Shown here piece by piece: positions 1 to 6,962 of a stretch of 19,003 nt of DNA (its first letter is position 1; every line of letters begins with the position of its first letter). The notes below the pieces were generated by a model. It ran no database searches and was not told where the DNA came from. It was given only the letters and a program-made list of their open reading frames with translations. The position numbers and the translations under genes are program-made. The stretch comes from CAYWMD01 sp964458575 (GTDB taxonomy: Bacteria; Verrucomicrobiota; Verrucomicrobiia; Limisphaerales; JADLHS01), in NCBI GenBank assembly GCA_964458575.1, contig CAYWMD010000088.1, positions 1-19,003 on the forward strand, in the 5' to 3' direction.

Positions 1-974
1 TCATCAAAGATTTTCTGGATGACCGTCTCGCTGGTTTTTTCCTCGGCTTCGGCTTCGTAGGTGATGGCCACGCGGTGGCGCAGCACGTCCATGCCGATGC
101 TTTTCACGTCCTGCGGTGTCACGTAACCGCGGCCTTTGAGGAAGGCGTAGGCTTTGGCGGCCAGCGTCAGGTTGATCGTCGCGCGCGGTGAAGCGCCGAG
201 TTGGATGAAGTCCTTCACCTGAATCTTGTAAGTCTCCGGCTCGCGCGTGGCGCAGACGAGGTCCACGATGTAGTCCTTCACTTTGTCGTCAATGTAGATG
301 TCGTTGATGACTTCGCGGGCCTTAAGAATGTCTTTCGGGTCAACGACCGCTGCGGCAGTGGGAGTGCCCGAGGTTTTCGCCATCACTTCCAGAATCTGCC
401 GCTCCTCGGCGCGCGACGGATAGCCGATCTTGAGCTTGAGCATGAAGCGGTCAACCTGCGCCTCGGGCAGCGGATACGTGCCTTCCTGTTCGATGGGATT
501 CTGCGTGGCGAGAACAAGGAACGGTTCTTCGAGCTTGAACGTCTGGTCGCCGATGGTGACCTGCTTTTCCTGCATGGCTTCGAGGAGCGCGCTTTGCACC
601 TTGGCCGGCGCGCGGTTGATTTCGTCGGCGAGGACGAGGTTGGCAAAGACCGGCCCTTTGCGCGTGGAGAAGCCGCCCGATTGCGGGTTGTAAATCTGCG
701 TGCCGATGACGTCGGCGGGCAGCATGTCGGGCGTGAATTGCAGGCGGGAGAATTTGACGTGGATGCAGTTGGCCAGCGACTTCACGGCGAGAGTCTTCGC
801 CAGACCGGGCACGCCTTCCAGCAAGACGTGGCCGTTGGCGAGCAGGCCGATGACGAGCCGCTCGGTCAAATAGCTTTGCCCGACGATGACTTTGCCCAGT
901 TCGTTAAACAGCGGGCGCGTGAAGGCGCTCGCCTCTTTGACTGCTTCGTTAATCGCGTTTATTCCGGTGCTCAT
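1..974 (-). CDS. MoxR-family AAA+ ATPase (C-terminus off the window)
   Basis: This is a MoxR/MRP-type AAA+ ATPase, a cytoplasmic chaperone-like ATPase that usually works with VWA-domain proteins in protein maturation or envelope stress. The reverse strand from the ATG at 974-972 reads open to the window edge (324 codons). The translation shows Walker A GVPGLAKT at residues 54-61, Walker B LVLADE at 113-118 followed by INRAPAK, sensor-1 ATQNP at 156-160, and the MoxR signature EGTYPLPEAQVDRF at about 164-177. A C-terminal lid domain follows, with an SPRA-type arginine motif near residue 254. A typical member is about 320-350 residues, so only the extreme C-terminus and stop are missing. The usual partners (DUF58 and VWA/BatA-like genes) would lie to the left and cannot be seen. 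No strong Shine-Dalgarno sequence precedes the start. The family is certain; the client is not. Confidence 0.93.
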   Translation of the reverse strand, partial: MSTGINAINEAVKEASAFTRPLFNELGKVIVGQSYLTERLVIGLLANGHVLLEGVPGLAKTLAVKSLANCIHVKFSRLQFTPDMLPADVIGTQIYNPQSGGFSTRKGPVFANLVLADEINRAPAKVQSALLEAMQEKQVTIGDQTFKLEEPFLVLATQNPIEQEGTYPLPEAQVDRFMLKLKIGYPSRAEERQILEVMAKTSGTPTAAAVVDPKDILKAREVINDIYIDDKVKDYIVDLVCATREPETYKIQVKDFIQLGASPRATINLTLAAKAYAFLKGRGYVTPQDVKSIGMDVLRHRVAITYEAEAEEKTSETVIQKIFD

Positions 975-1038
975 TTTGGTTCGAGAATTTTACGGAAAAA
1001 CAGACAGCGAATCCAGCCAGAGTGTTCAACGAAATAAC

Positions 1039-1070
1039 CTGTGGCAGCCAACGTAAGGAGGCTCATTACG
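1039..1070. repeat. Possible decayed half-copy of the GGCAGCC palindromic repeat
   Basis: The 129-bp gap between the ribF stop and the moxR-like start contains a GCAGCC-AACGTAAG-GAGGCT segment. It lines up, with small gaps, with one arm of the palindrome found inside pheT (GCTGCC-TTCGTGAGA-AGGCGGCT at about 17771-17793). No second arm is evident here, so this may be a decayed or partial copy, or a coincidence. The rest of the gap shows no convincing promoter or terminator. Confidence 0.3.
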
Positions 1071-1103
1071 GCCGGAAACGTCAACGCCCGCTATGCTAGC
1101 AGA

Positions 1104-2096
1104 TCAAAAGCGCGCCCGTGCCTCCTCAACATCCCGGCCAATTTGCGCTTTTAGCTCTTCCAGCGACGCAAACTGCGTTTCGTCGCGCAGTTTCCTGGTA
1201 AAAGTCACCTCCATTTCCTCGCCGTAAAGCTCACCGGTGAAATCGAGCAGGTGGACTTCGACGCGAAGTTGGGGCGTGGGGCTTTGCACCGTGGGACGGC
1301 GGCCAATATTCAGCACGGCACGGCGCGACTCGCTGCGGACGACAGCGTGCGCGGCGTAAACGCCGTTGGGCGGCAATACATAGCCGGTTGCGTCGAGGTT
1401 CGCGGTCGGGAAACCGAGTTTGCGCCCCAGTTTGTCGCCGGCGATGACTCTCGACGCCAGCGCGTAAGGACGACCGAGCAGCCGGCTCGCGGCGTCGAAA
1501 GCGCCGGTGCGTATCGCTTCGCGGATGCGCGTGCTGCTGACGGCTTCGCCCTCGAGGGAAACCGCCGCCACGCCGTGGACGGTGAAATTCAGTTCCTGGC
1601 CGAGCCGCCGCAACAATGCGACGTTGCCGCTGCGTTGGCGCCCGAAAACGAAATCCGCGCCGACGCAGATGCTTTGGAGCGCCGGACTCTGGCCCGCAGC
1701 GTCCCCGGCGGTGCGGGCGTGCTGCGGCCCGGAGTGCCGCGCGCCGGAAAGTTCGAAATCCCGCGCGAGGGAGCGAATAAATGTTTCGCCGGTTTGCTCG
1801 CTGAACGCACGATCGAACTGGAGCACAAGCAGCGCATCCGCGCCAAGGTCACCGATCGCGCGCGTCTTCTGCGCGGGCGAGTAAATCAGCGGCGGGACAC
1901 GGTCCGGGGCGATGACCGCATTCGGATGCCGGTCAAAGGTGAGCACGACCGCCAGACCGTCGCACTGGCGCGCATCGGCCACCGTTTGCCGGATGATTTG
2001 CTGGTGTCCCAAATGAACGCCGTCGAAAACCCCCATGGCCAGACAGACCTTGCGGTGGCCGTTGGCGAGTTCGTTGGTGGTGCGGACGATTCTCAC
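1104..2096 (-). CDS. ribF: Bifunctional riboflavin kinase / FAD synthetase
   Basis: RibF phosphorylates riboflavin to FMN and adenylates FMN to FAD. The N-terminal nucleotidyltransferase domain (about residues 1-190) has the phosphate-binding motif GVFDGVHLGH at 22-31 and the SSTRIREAI motif near 187-195. The C-terminal kinase domain (about 205-325) has GRKLGFPTANL near 224-234, NGVYA near 244-248, and EVHLLDFTGELYGE near 280-293. The start is GTG at 2096-2094, overlapping the truB stop in a GTGA, so the two genes are probably translationally coupled. It is the last gene of the nusA operon. The length of 330 aa is about 20-25 residues above the usual 305-315. The excess is a Gly/Ala/Gln/His-rich stretch at about 117-141, between FIRSLARDFEL and ICVGADFVFG, where homologues run straight into the VVG-DFRFG strand. 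The DNA coding for it is a palindrome (see the repeat at 1677-1747). Confidence 0.95.
   Translation of the reverse strand: MRIVRTTNELANGHRKVCLAMGVFDGVHLGHQQIIRQTVADARQCDGLAVVLTFDRHPNAVIAPDRVPPLIYSPAQKTRAIGDLGADALLVLQFDRAFSEQTGETFIRSLARDFELSGARHSGPQHARTAGDAAGQSPALQSICVGADFVFGRQRSGNVALLRRLGQELNFTVHGVAAVSLEGEAVSSTRIREAIRTGAFDAASRLLGRPYALASRVIAGDKLGRKLGFPTANLDATGYVLPPNGVYAAHAVVRSESRRAVLNIGRRPTVQSPTPQLRVEVHLLDFTGELYGEEMEVTFTRKLRDETQFASLEELKAQIGRDVEEARARF
1677..1747. repeat. Palindromic element in frame inside ribF
   Basis: This is an imperfect G+C-rich inverted repeat within the ribF coding region. CCGCAGC at 1694-1700 pairs with GCTGCGG at 1721-1727, ACTC at 1686-1689 pairs with GAGT at 1732-1735, and GCGCCGG-type outer arms end near 1747. 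It encodes the extra residues at about 117-141 of RibF without breaking the frame. The insertion lies between two conserved strands of the FAD synthetase domain, a likely surface loop. The arms are diverged, suggesting an older insertion than the one at 18044-18124. No other copy was found in this window, so membership of a family is inferred from the structure and the parallel with pheT. Confidence 0.65.
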
Positions 2097-2806
2097 GCGG
2101 CCAGGAGTTGCAGGAATGGGATCACCCGTTTCTCCAATTCCGCCGTCGAGAGCTTCAGCACTTCTTCCAGCGGCTTCGCCTCGGCCACGTCGAACTTGCC
2201 GGACACCGTACGGCGCAACGTGGCAAGATGCGCGCCAAAGCCGAGCTTTTGTCCCAGGTCGTGCGCAATGCTGCGCACATACGTCCCCTTGGTGCAGGCG
2301 ATCTTGAACACGGCCATCGGCGCGCGGTAATCGGTGAACCGGAAATTGTAGATATGAATCAGCCTGGGTTCACGCTGAACCTCCACCCCTTTGCGCGCCA
2401 GTTTGTAAAGCGGAACACCTTTGACCTTCACCGCGGATACCATCGGTGGGGTTTGCATGATGTCGCCGACGAAGGTCGCACCGGCTTCATTCAACTCGTC
2501 CAAGGTAATCGGCGGGACGGGCAATGACCCGGTCAACTCGCCATCGGCGTCGTAGCTGTCGGTGGTTTCGCCGAATTTGATCGTCCCCTCGTAAACCTTG
2601 TCATCGGACATGAGTTTTTCGGAAAGCTTCGTTCCCCGGCCCAGAACGATAATGAGCAGGCCGGTGGCGTTGGGGTCAAGCGTACCGCAATGACCGACCT
2701 TCTTGATGCCGAACTGCCGGCGGATGGCGTCCACGACATCGTGGGAGGTCGGGCCGACGGGTTTGTCAATGAGCAGCGCGCCGTCCAGCGCGGTGAATTC
2801 GTGCAT
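2093..2806 (-). CDS. truB: tRNA pseudouridine(55) synthase
   Basis: TruB converts U55 in the T-loop of tRNAs to pseudouridine. The ATG at 2806-2804 is preferred: it follows the nrnA stop by four bases and begins directly at the conserved core (LLIDKPVGPTSHDVV, about residues 11-25). An in-frame TTG upstream (2848) would add 14 unconserved residues inside nrnA. The catalytic motif GTLDPNATGLL is at 41-51, with D44 the nucleophilic aspartate of the family. YEGTIKFGETTDSYDADGE is near 71-89, and the KGTYVRSIAHDLG motif near 175 is also present. At 237 aa it is a short member with only a small C-terminal extension after the catalytic domain, unlike the 314-aa E. coli enzyme. It sits between nrnA and ribF, a common arrangement in nusA-infB operons. 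Confidence 0.96.
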   Translation of the reverse strand: MHEFTALDGALLIDKPVGPTSHDVVDAIRRQFGIKKVGHCGTLDPNATGLLIIVLGRGTKLSEKLMSDDKVYEGTIKFGETTDSYDADGELTGSLPVPPITLDELNEAGATFVGDIMQTPPMVSAVKVKGVPLYKLARKGVEVQREPRLIHIYNFRFTDYRAPMAVFKIACTKGTYVRSIAHDLGQKLGFGAHLATLRRTVSGKFDVAEAKPLEEVLKLSTAELEKRVIPFLQLLAA

Positions 2807-2810
2807 GGGT

Positions 2811-3794
2811 TTATTTGGCCGCGTTGAGCGCCTGTTTGATGGCGGCAATGACGCGGCGCTGGGTGGCGAGCGGTTTGCCCGGAATCCGCGCGCCGGCCGC
2901 AGCGGGATGTCCGCCGCCGCCGAATTGCGCCGCGATTTCGTTCACGTTCACCTTGCCGCGCTTGGACCGCAGACTGATGCGCGTCAATTCCGGTTCAAGT
3001 TCTTCAAAGACACAAGCCACAACGACGGGTTCGATGGCGCGAATATGGTCAATCAGGCCCTCGGTGTCGTTGGTCTCCGCGCCGGTGCGGGCGAGGTCGG
3101 CCTGCTTGAGCCAGAACCAGGCGATGCGGTCGTTGTGCGCCAGCTTGAACCGGCTGTAGACATGTTGGAGCAGGCGCGCGCGCGACAACGGAAACGATTC
3201 ATAGACTTCACCGGAGATTTTCGCCAGGTCGGCGCCCCGCGTGACCAGCTCGCCCCCGACGTGAAACGTACCAGGCCGGGTGCTCGGGTATTGAAACGAG
3301 CCCGTGTCCGTGGACACGGCAGTGAACAAACAATCGGCAATGCGCGGGGTGATCGGCCAGCGCGCAATTTTCAGCAGCCGAAAAATCAGTTCGCCCGTGG
3401 AAGGCTCGCGCGGCGAAACCCAGTTCAAATCGCCGTAGCGCGTGTTGCTTTCATGATGGTCAATGTTGATGAGCGGCTTGCGGCGGGCGATGAACGGGCC
3501 GGCGGTACCAAGGCGCTCGAAACTGGCGCAATCAGTCGCGATGACGCAGTCAAATTTCAACCCGCGCTTTGGCTGTTGCAGAATCCCATCGCGGTCGAGA
3601 AAACGATATTTTTGCGGCATGGCATCTTGATTCCAGCACGCGACCTTCTTCCCCAAGCCTTGCAACGCCAGGGTCAGCCCGAGCTGCGATCCGACACAAT
3701 CCCCGTCCGGCCGGATGTGGCCGACGACACAGATGGTCCTGGCCGCGCGGATGGCGTCGAGGATACGGTCAATGATGGGGGGATGGGGTTTCAT
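2811..3794 (-). CDS. nrnA: DHH-family nanoRNase / 3',5'-bisphosphate (pAp) phosphatase
   Basis: This is a DHH/DHHA1 phosphoesterase of the NrnA group, which degrades 2-5 nt RNA fragments and often dephosphorylates pAp. Numbered from the ATG at 3794-3792 (327 aa), the metal-binding motifs are GHIRPDGDCVGS at 25-36, TDCA at 87-90, the signature DHH at 112-114 and STDTGSF at 161-167. The DHHA1 substrate-binding motif FGGGGHPAAAG is at 291-301. An upstream in-frame TTG (3821) would add nine residues that lie in a repeat-like intergenic sequence, so ATG is preferred. The gene lies between rbfA and truB, as in many bacteria where rbfA, nrnA and truB follow infB. Whether it prefers nanoRNA or pAp cannot be read from the sequence. 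Confidence 0.93.
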   Translation of the reverse strand: MKPHPPIIDRILDAIRAARTICVVGHIRPDGDCVGSQLGLTLALQGLGKKVACWNQDAMPQKYRFLDRDGILQQPKRGLKFDCVIATDCASFERLGTAGPFIARRKPLINIDHHESNTRYGDLNWVSPREPSTGELIFRLLKIARWPITPRIADCLFTAVSTDTGSFQYPSTRPGTFHVGGELVTRGADLAKISGEVYESFPLSRARLLQHVYSRFKLAHNDRIAWFWLKQADLARTGAETNDTEGLIDHIRAIEPVVVACVFEELEPELTRISLRSKRGKVNVNEIAAQFGGGGHPAAAGARIPGKPLATQRRVIAAIKQALNAAK

Positions 3795-3806
3795 GATGAA
3801 ACGGAA

Positions 3807-3907
3807 ACATTCAACACGCAACCTTCAACGCCCAACCGCCCAGGCCGCGCAACGGGATGAATCGCCGCCGTTGGGTGCCGACGGCTGAAGGTTGAGCATT
3901 GAGCGTC
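3807..3907. repeat. Intergenic palindrome of the CATTCAAC type between rbfA and nrnA
   Basis: The 131-bp gap between rbfA and nrnA is largely an imperfect inverted repeat. CAACCTTCA near 3820-3828 pairs with TGAAGGTTG near 3887-3895, and flanking CATTCAAC / GCATTGAGCG-type arms extend it. The centre contains CCCAACC against GTTGGG. The arm sequence resembles the palindrome upstream of pheT (18855-18932). Because it lies inside the operon it will be transcribed, and the RNA would form a long hairpin between the rbfA and nrnA messages. There is no T-run, so it is not an ordinary terminator. Confidence 0.6.
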
Positions 3908-3925
3908 ATCACAATTCGAAGCCGG

Positions 3926-4303
3926 TTACGCCTCGTCTTCCGTTTGCGATTCCACTGGGGAGGCTTTGTCCAACTCCTCGATGATTTGCATGACCCGGTT
4001 GCCCCGGCCAATCGAGTCGTCCATCACAAACCGGAGCACCGGGGTGTATTTCAAGACGACGGAACGGGCGACCAGTCCCTGGATGCGCGCACGCTGTTCC
4101 GCGAGCATTTCCAGGCCGCGCTTTTGCTGGTCGGGATTGCCCAGAATGCTGATGAACACCGTCGCGGATTTCAAGTCGCCGCCCATCTGGATGTCATTAA
4201 CGGACACCAATCCGGCCTGATGGATGGGGATCTCGCGACGGATGGCTTCGCCGATCTCGCGCTTGAGCAACTCACGCACTCGTTGTTGTCGCAGGGAAGA
4301 CAT
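3926..4303 (-). CDS. rbfA: Ribosome-binding factor A
   Basis: RbfA binds the 30S subunit and helps mature the 5' end of 16S rRNA. The 125-aa product starts at ATG 4303-4301. It has the type-II KH-like layout of the family: the N-terminal helix RQQRVRELLKREIGEAI (about residues 5-21), the strand segment SVNDIQMGGDLKSATVFISI (about 34-53), and the C-terminal LKYTPVLRFVMDDSIGRGNR block (about 84-103), which ends most RbfA proteins. An acidic tail follows. It is the third gene of the nusA operon, directly after infB, which is its usual place. Length is normal. Confidence 0.95.
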   Translation of the reverse strand: MSSLRQQRVRELLKREIGEAIRREIPIHQAGLVSVNDIQMGGDLKSATVFISILGNPDQQKRGLEMLAEQRARIQGLVARSVVLKYTPVLRFVMDDSIGRGNRVMQIIEELDKASPVESQTEDEA

Positions 4304-4324
4304 TGATCTTTGAATCGTTAAAAT

Positions 4325-4380
4325 GTTGAATCGTAGAACCGTCTCCCCGTTTTAAAGATTTTACGGGTCAACGGTTCAAC
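4325..4380. repeat. Intergenic hairpin between infB and rbfA
   Basis: The 83-bp gap holds a nested inverted repeat. GAACCGT at 4336-4342 pairs with ACGGTTC at 4371-4377, and CCCGT at 4346-4350 pairs with ACGGG at 4363-4367 around an A/T-rich loop. GTTGAA/TTCAAC at the ends overlaps the outer arm. GTTGAA-type ends recall the other intergenic palindromes of this window. No T-run follows on the minus strand, so it looks like an mRNA processing or stabilising hairpin, or a repeat copy, rather than a terminator. Confidence 0.5.
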
Positions 4381-4386
4381 AGCCCG

Positions 4387-6864
4387 TCAAAGTTTCTGCA
4401 CCGTCTTTTCGACGGAATAACACTCGATCACGTCGCCCACCTGGATTTCGCCGAAGCCTTCGATACGGATGCCACATTCCATGCCCGCACGGACTTCATT
4501 GACCTCGTCCTGGAAGCGGCGCAGCGACTGGGTGACGCCTTCGTAGATGACATCCTTGCGGCGGCGCACGCGGACCTTGCCGCGGATGATGCGGCCGGAA
4601 CTGACCATCGAGCCGGCCACGGGAACGCCCTTGGACAGGTTGAAAACCTGCCGGACCTCGGCCGAGCCGACGACCGTTTCCTTCAGCACAGGCTCCAGCA
4701 GGCCCGCCATCGCGTCCTTCACCTCGTCAATCAACTCATAGATGATCGCGTAAAGCTTGATCTGGACGCCCTCGTGCTTGGCCTTCTCCGCGGCGGTGCT
4801 GTCCACGCGGGTGTGAAAGCCGAGAATGATGCCGTGCGAGGCGGAAGCGAGCGCGGCGTCGTTTTCGGTGATCGCACCCACGTCGCTGTGGATGACTTCG
4901 AGCGCCACCTTGTCGGATTCGATTTTCTTGAGGGCTTCGACGATGGCCTCGACGGACCCCTGCGTGTCGGCCTTGACCACAACCTTGAGCGTCTTGCCCT
5001 GTTGCGAATCCAGCGTGGCGAAAAGGTTTTCCAGCGTGACCTTGCTGCGGGCTTCCTGGTTTTGGATGCGGGCAGCCTGCTCCCGCTGGCCGGCCAGGTC
5101 GCGGGCCGAACGTTCATCCTCCACCACACTGAACTCCAGCCCCGCCTCGGGAACCCCGTTGAGACCAAGCACCTTCACCGCCACGGACGGGGTGGCTTCC
5201 TTCAGGCGCTTGCCCTCCTCATTGATGAGAGCGCGCGCCTTGCCGTAATACTCGCCGCAAATGATGACATCGCCGACATGCAGCGTGCCTTTGCGCACGA
5301 GCACGGTGGCCATCGGTCCGCCGGGCTCGATGCCGGACTCGATGACGTTGCCCTTGGCGCGGCGATCCGGGTTGGCCTTCAACTCGAGCAAATCGGCCTG
5401 GAGCAAAATCATTTCGAGCAGCTTGTCCACGCCCTGTTTCGTGAGCGCCGAGCAGTCCACAAAAATGGTTTCACCGCCCCAGTCATCCGGCACGAGCCCC
5501 TTTTCCTGAAGCTGCTGCCGCACCTTCATGGAGTTGGCATTCGGGTGGTCAATTTTGTTCACCGCAACCAGGATCGGGACCTTGGCGGCCTTCGCGTGGT
5601 TGAGCGCTTCGATGGTCTGCGGCATCACACCATCATTGGCCGCCACCACCAGCACCACGATATCGGTTACGTTGGCTCCGCGCGCCCGCATCGAACTGAA
5701 CGCGGCATGGCCGGGGGTGTCGAGAAAGGTGATCTGCTGGAGATCGTTTTTGCGCTCGGGGTGCGGGAAAGAAATCGTGTACGCGCCGATGTGTTGCGTG
5801 ATGCCGCCGGCTTCACCTGCCGCGACATTGGCCTTGCGAATCACGTCGAGCAGCGAGGTCTTGCCATGGTCAACGTGGCCCATGATGGTGACCACCGGCG
5901 GACGCGGCCTGAGTTGCTCGGGTTTATCTTCGAGATCAACCTCGACCTTCTTCTCGATTTTGTGAACCTGCCCCTCGCCTTTGGCCCGCTTTTCCACTTC
6001 AAATCGGACGCCGTACTTCGCGCAGATTTGCTGCGCAATCTTTTCGTCAATGGCCTGGTTGACGTTCGCAAAAACGCCCAGCTTCATCAGGTCGCCGATG
6101 ATGATGAACGGCTTTTGCTTGAGTTGCTCGGCCAGTTCCCGGACGACGATCGGCGGCTTGATCGTGATGACCGGCGCGTCCTCGGGCAAAGCGATCCTCG
6201 GCGCGGCCTTCGTGGGCTCGGCCGGTCTCGATTCGGCAGCTTTCGGTTGCCCTGGTGATCGGGCCCCAGGCGGGGGAACCGCCCCGCGCACGCCGCGAAT
6301 GTCGCCGCGACGGGTGAATTCCGTCCGGCCTGGTTCGGCCTGACGTCCGGGCCCCCGCATCCCGCCATGACGTTCAGCCGGCTTGGGCGCGGGCTTTTGG
6401 GGCAATTGAATGAAACCAACCTTCTCGCCGACTCGTGGTCCTGGCGGCGGTGGCGGTGGCGGTGGCGGGGATGGGGGCGCGGGCGGTGTCGCCGGAATCA
6501 CGACCTCGGGTTCCGCCGGTTTGGGCGACTCCGCGACCACAGGGGCCACTGGTTCCGGAACCACAGCGGGAACCGCTGGTTCCACGGGGGCCGGTGGGGG
6601 TGGGGGCGGCGGCGGTTCGGGCGGCGCGGTAACGACTTTGATGGGCTCCTGCGGCACCGGTGCGGGGGGCGGCGGCGCGGGCGGGGGCGAGGCGATCTCC
6701 GGATGATCCTTGAGCAGCTCGCCCTCGAGATACTCAGCCGTGATTTTGTCGAGGGAACTGGAAGGAACTTTGGCGGCGGCAATGCCCAGCGCCTTGGCCT
6801 TGGAGATGATTTCTTTGTTCTCCAGACCGAGCTTCTTCGAAATGTCGTAAATACGAACGGGCAT
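4387..6864 (-). CDS. infB: Translation initiation factor IF-2
   Basis: IF-2 is the GTPase that brings initiator fMet-tRNA to the 30S subunit and promotes subunit joining. The 825-aa protein starts at ATG 6864-6862. An IF2N domain occupies about residues 1-52 (VRIYDISKKLGLENKEII). A Pro/Ala/Glu-rich linker (about 55-220) contains runs of eight and nine consecutive prolines at 84-91 and 133-141. A second IF2N-like segment spans about 235-290. The G domain carries G1 GHVDHGKT 329-336, G2 GGITQHIG 353-360, G3 DTPGH 382-386, G4 NKID 436-439, and the G5 SAL motif near 475. Domains II, III and IV follow to the C-terminal EGFGEIQVGDVIECY. All catalytic motifs are intact. It lies between nusA and rbfA without an intervening ylxR or L7Ae-like gene, though those are frequent in Gram-positive relatives of the operon. 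Confidence 0.98.
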   Translation of the reverse strand: MPVRIYDISKKLGLENKEIISKAKALGIAAAKVPSSSLDKITAEYLEGELLKDHPEIASPPPAPPPPAPVPQEPIKVVTAPPEPPPPPPPPAPVEPAVPAVVPEPVAPVVAESPKPAEPEVVIPATPPAPPSPPPPPPPPPGPRVGEKVGFIQLPQKPAPKPAERHGGMRGPGRQAEPGRTEFTRRGDIRGVRGAVPPPGARSPGQPKAAESRPAEPTKAAPRIALPEDAPVITIKPPIVVRELAEQLKQKPFIIIGDLMKLGVFANVNQAIDEKIAQQICAKYGVRFEVEKRAKGEGQVHKIEKKVEVDLEDKPEQLRPRPPVVTIMGHVDHGKTSLLDVIRKANVAAGEAGGITQHIGAYTISFPHPERKNDLQQITFLDTPGHAAFSSMRARGANVTDIVVLVVAANDGVMPQTIEALNHAKAAKVPILVAVNKIDHPNANSMKVRQQLQEKGLVPDDWGGETIFVDCSALTKQGVDKLLEMILLQADLLELKANPDRRAKGNVIESGIEPGGPMATVLVRKGTLHVGDVIICGEYYGKARALINEEGKRLKEATPSVAVKVLGLNGVPEAGLEFSVVEDERSARDLAGQREQAARIQNQEARSKVTLENLFATLDSQQGKTLKVVVKADTQGSVEAIVEALKKIESDKVALEVIHSDVGAITENDAALASASHGIILGFHTRVDSTAAEKAKHEGVQIKLYAIIYELIDEVKDAMAGLLEPVLKETVVGSAEVRQVFNLSKGVPVAGSMVSSGRIIRGKVRVRRRKDVIYEGVTQSLRRFQDEVNEVRAGMECGIRIEGFGEIQVGDVIECYSVEKTVQKL

Positions 6865-6899
6865 AATTTTTCACCGCTACCAACTCACCGCACCAGATG

Positions 6900-6934
6900 G
6901 GCCACGACGCGTTCATGCGCTAAACGCGACGGCC
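6900..6934 (-). promoter_or_regulatory. Hairpin in the nusA-infB gap
   Basis: The 98-bp spacer upstream of infB contains an inverted repeat. GGCC (6900-6903) and CGCGTT (6908-6913) pair with AACGCG (6923-6928) and GGCC (6931-6934), leaving a nine-base loop. It lies about 36 bp before the infB start in the transcript and lacks a T-run. It could be an RNase processing site or affect infB translation; neither is shown. Confidence 0.45.
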
Positions 6935-6962
6935 AACAGCATTTTGCGCCAAGCTCATAAGT

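Noticed and set aside
201..1037. A 278-codon plus-strand open frame opposite the MoxR-like gene
   Set aside because: The minus-strand frame has full MoxR motifs; the plus frame is its GC-rich antisense shadow with no recognisable domain.
975..1103. Promoter for the MoxR-like gene (TAAAAT near 987-992 on the minus strand)
   Set aside because: The -10-like box has no convincing -35 partner at 16-18 bases; not reported as a feature.
2807..2848. TTG start adding 14 residues to TruB
   Set aside because: It lies inside nrnA and gives unconserved residues; ATG 2806 follows the nrnA stop by four bases.
4774..6258. A 494-codon plus-strand open frame opposite infB
   Set aside because: It is antisense to the conserved IF-2 G domain and is rich in His/Arg/Asp as expected of a mirror frame; no domain is visible.
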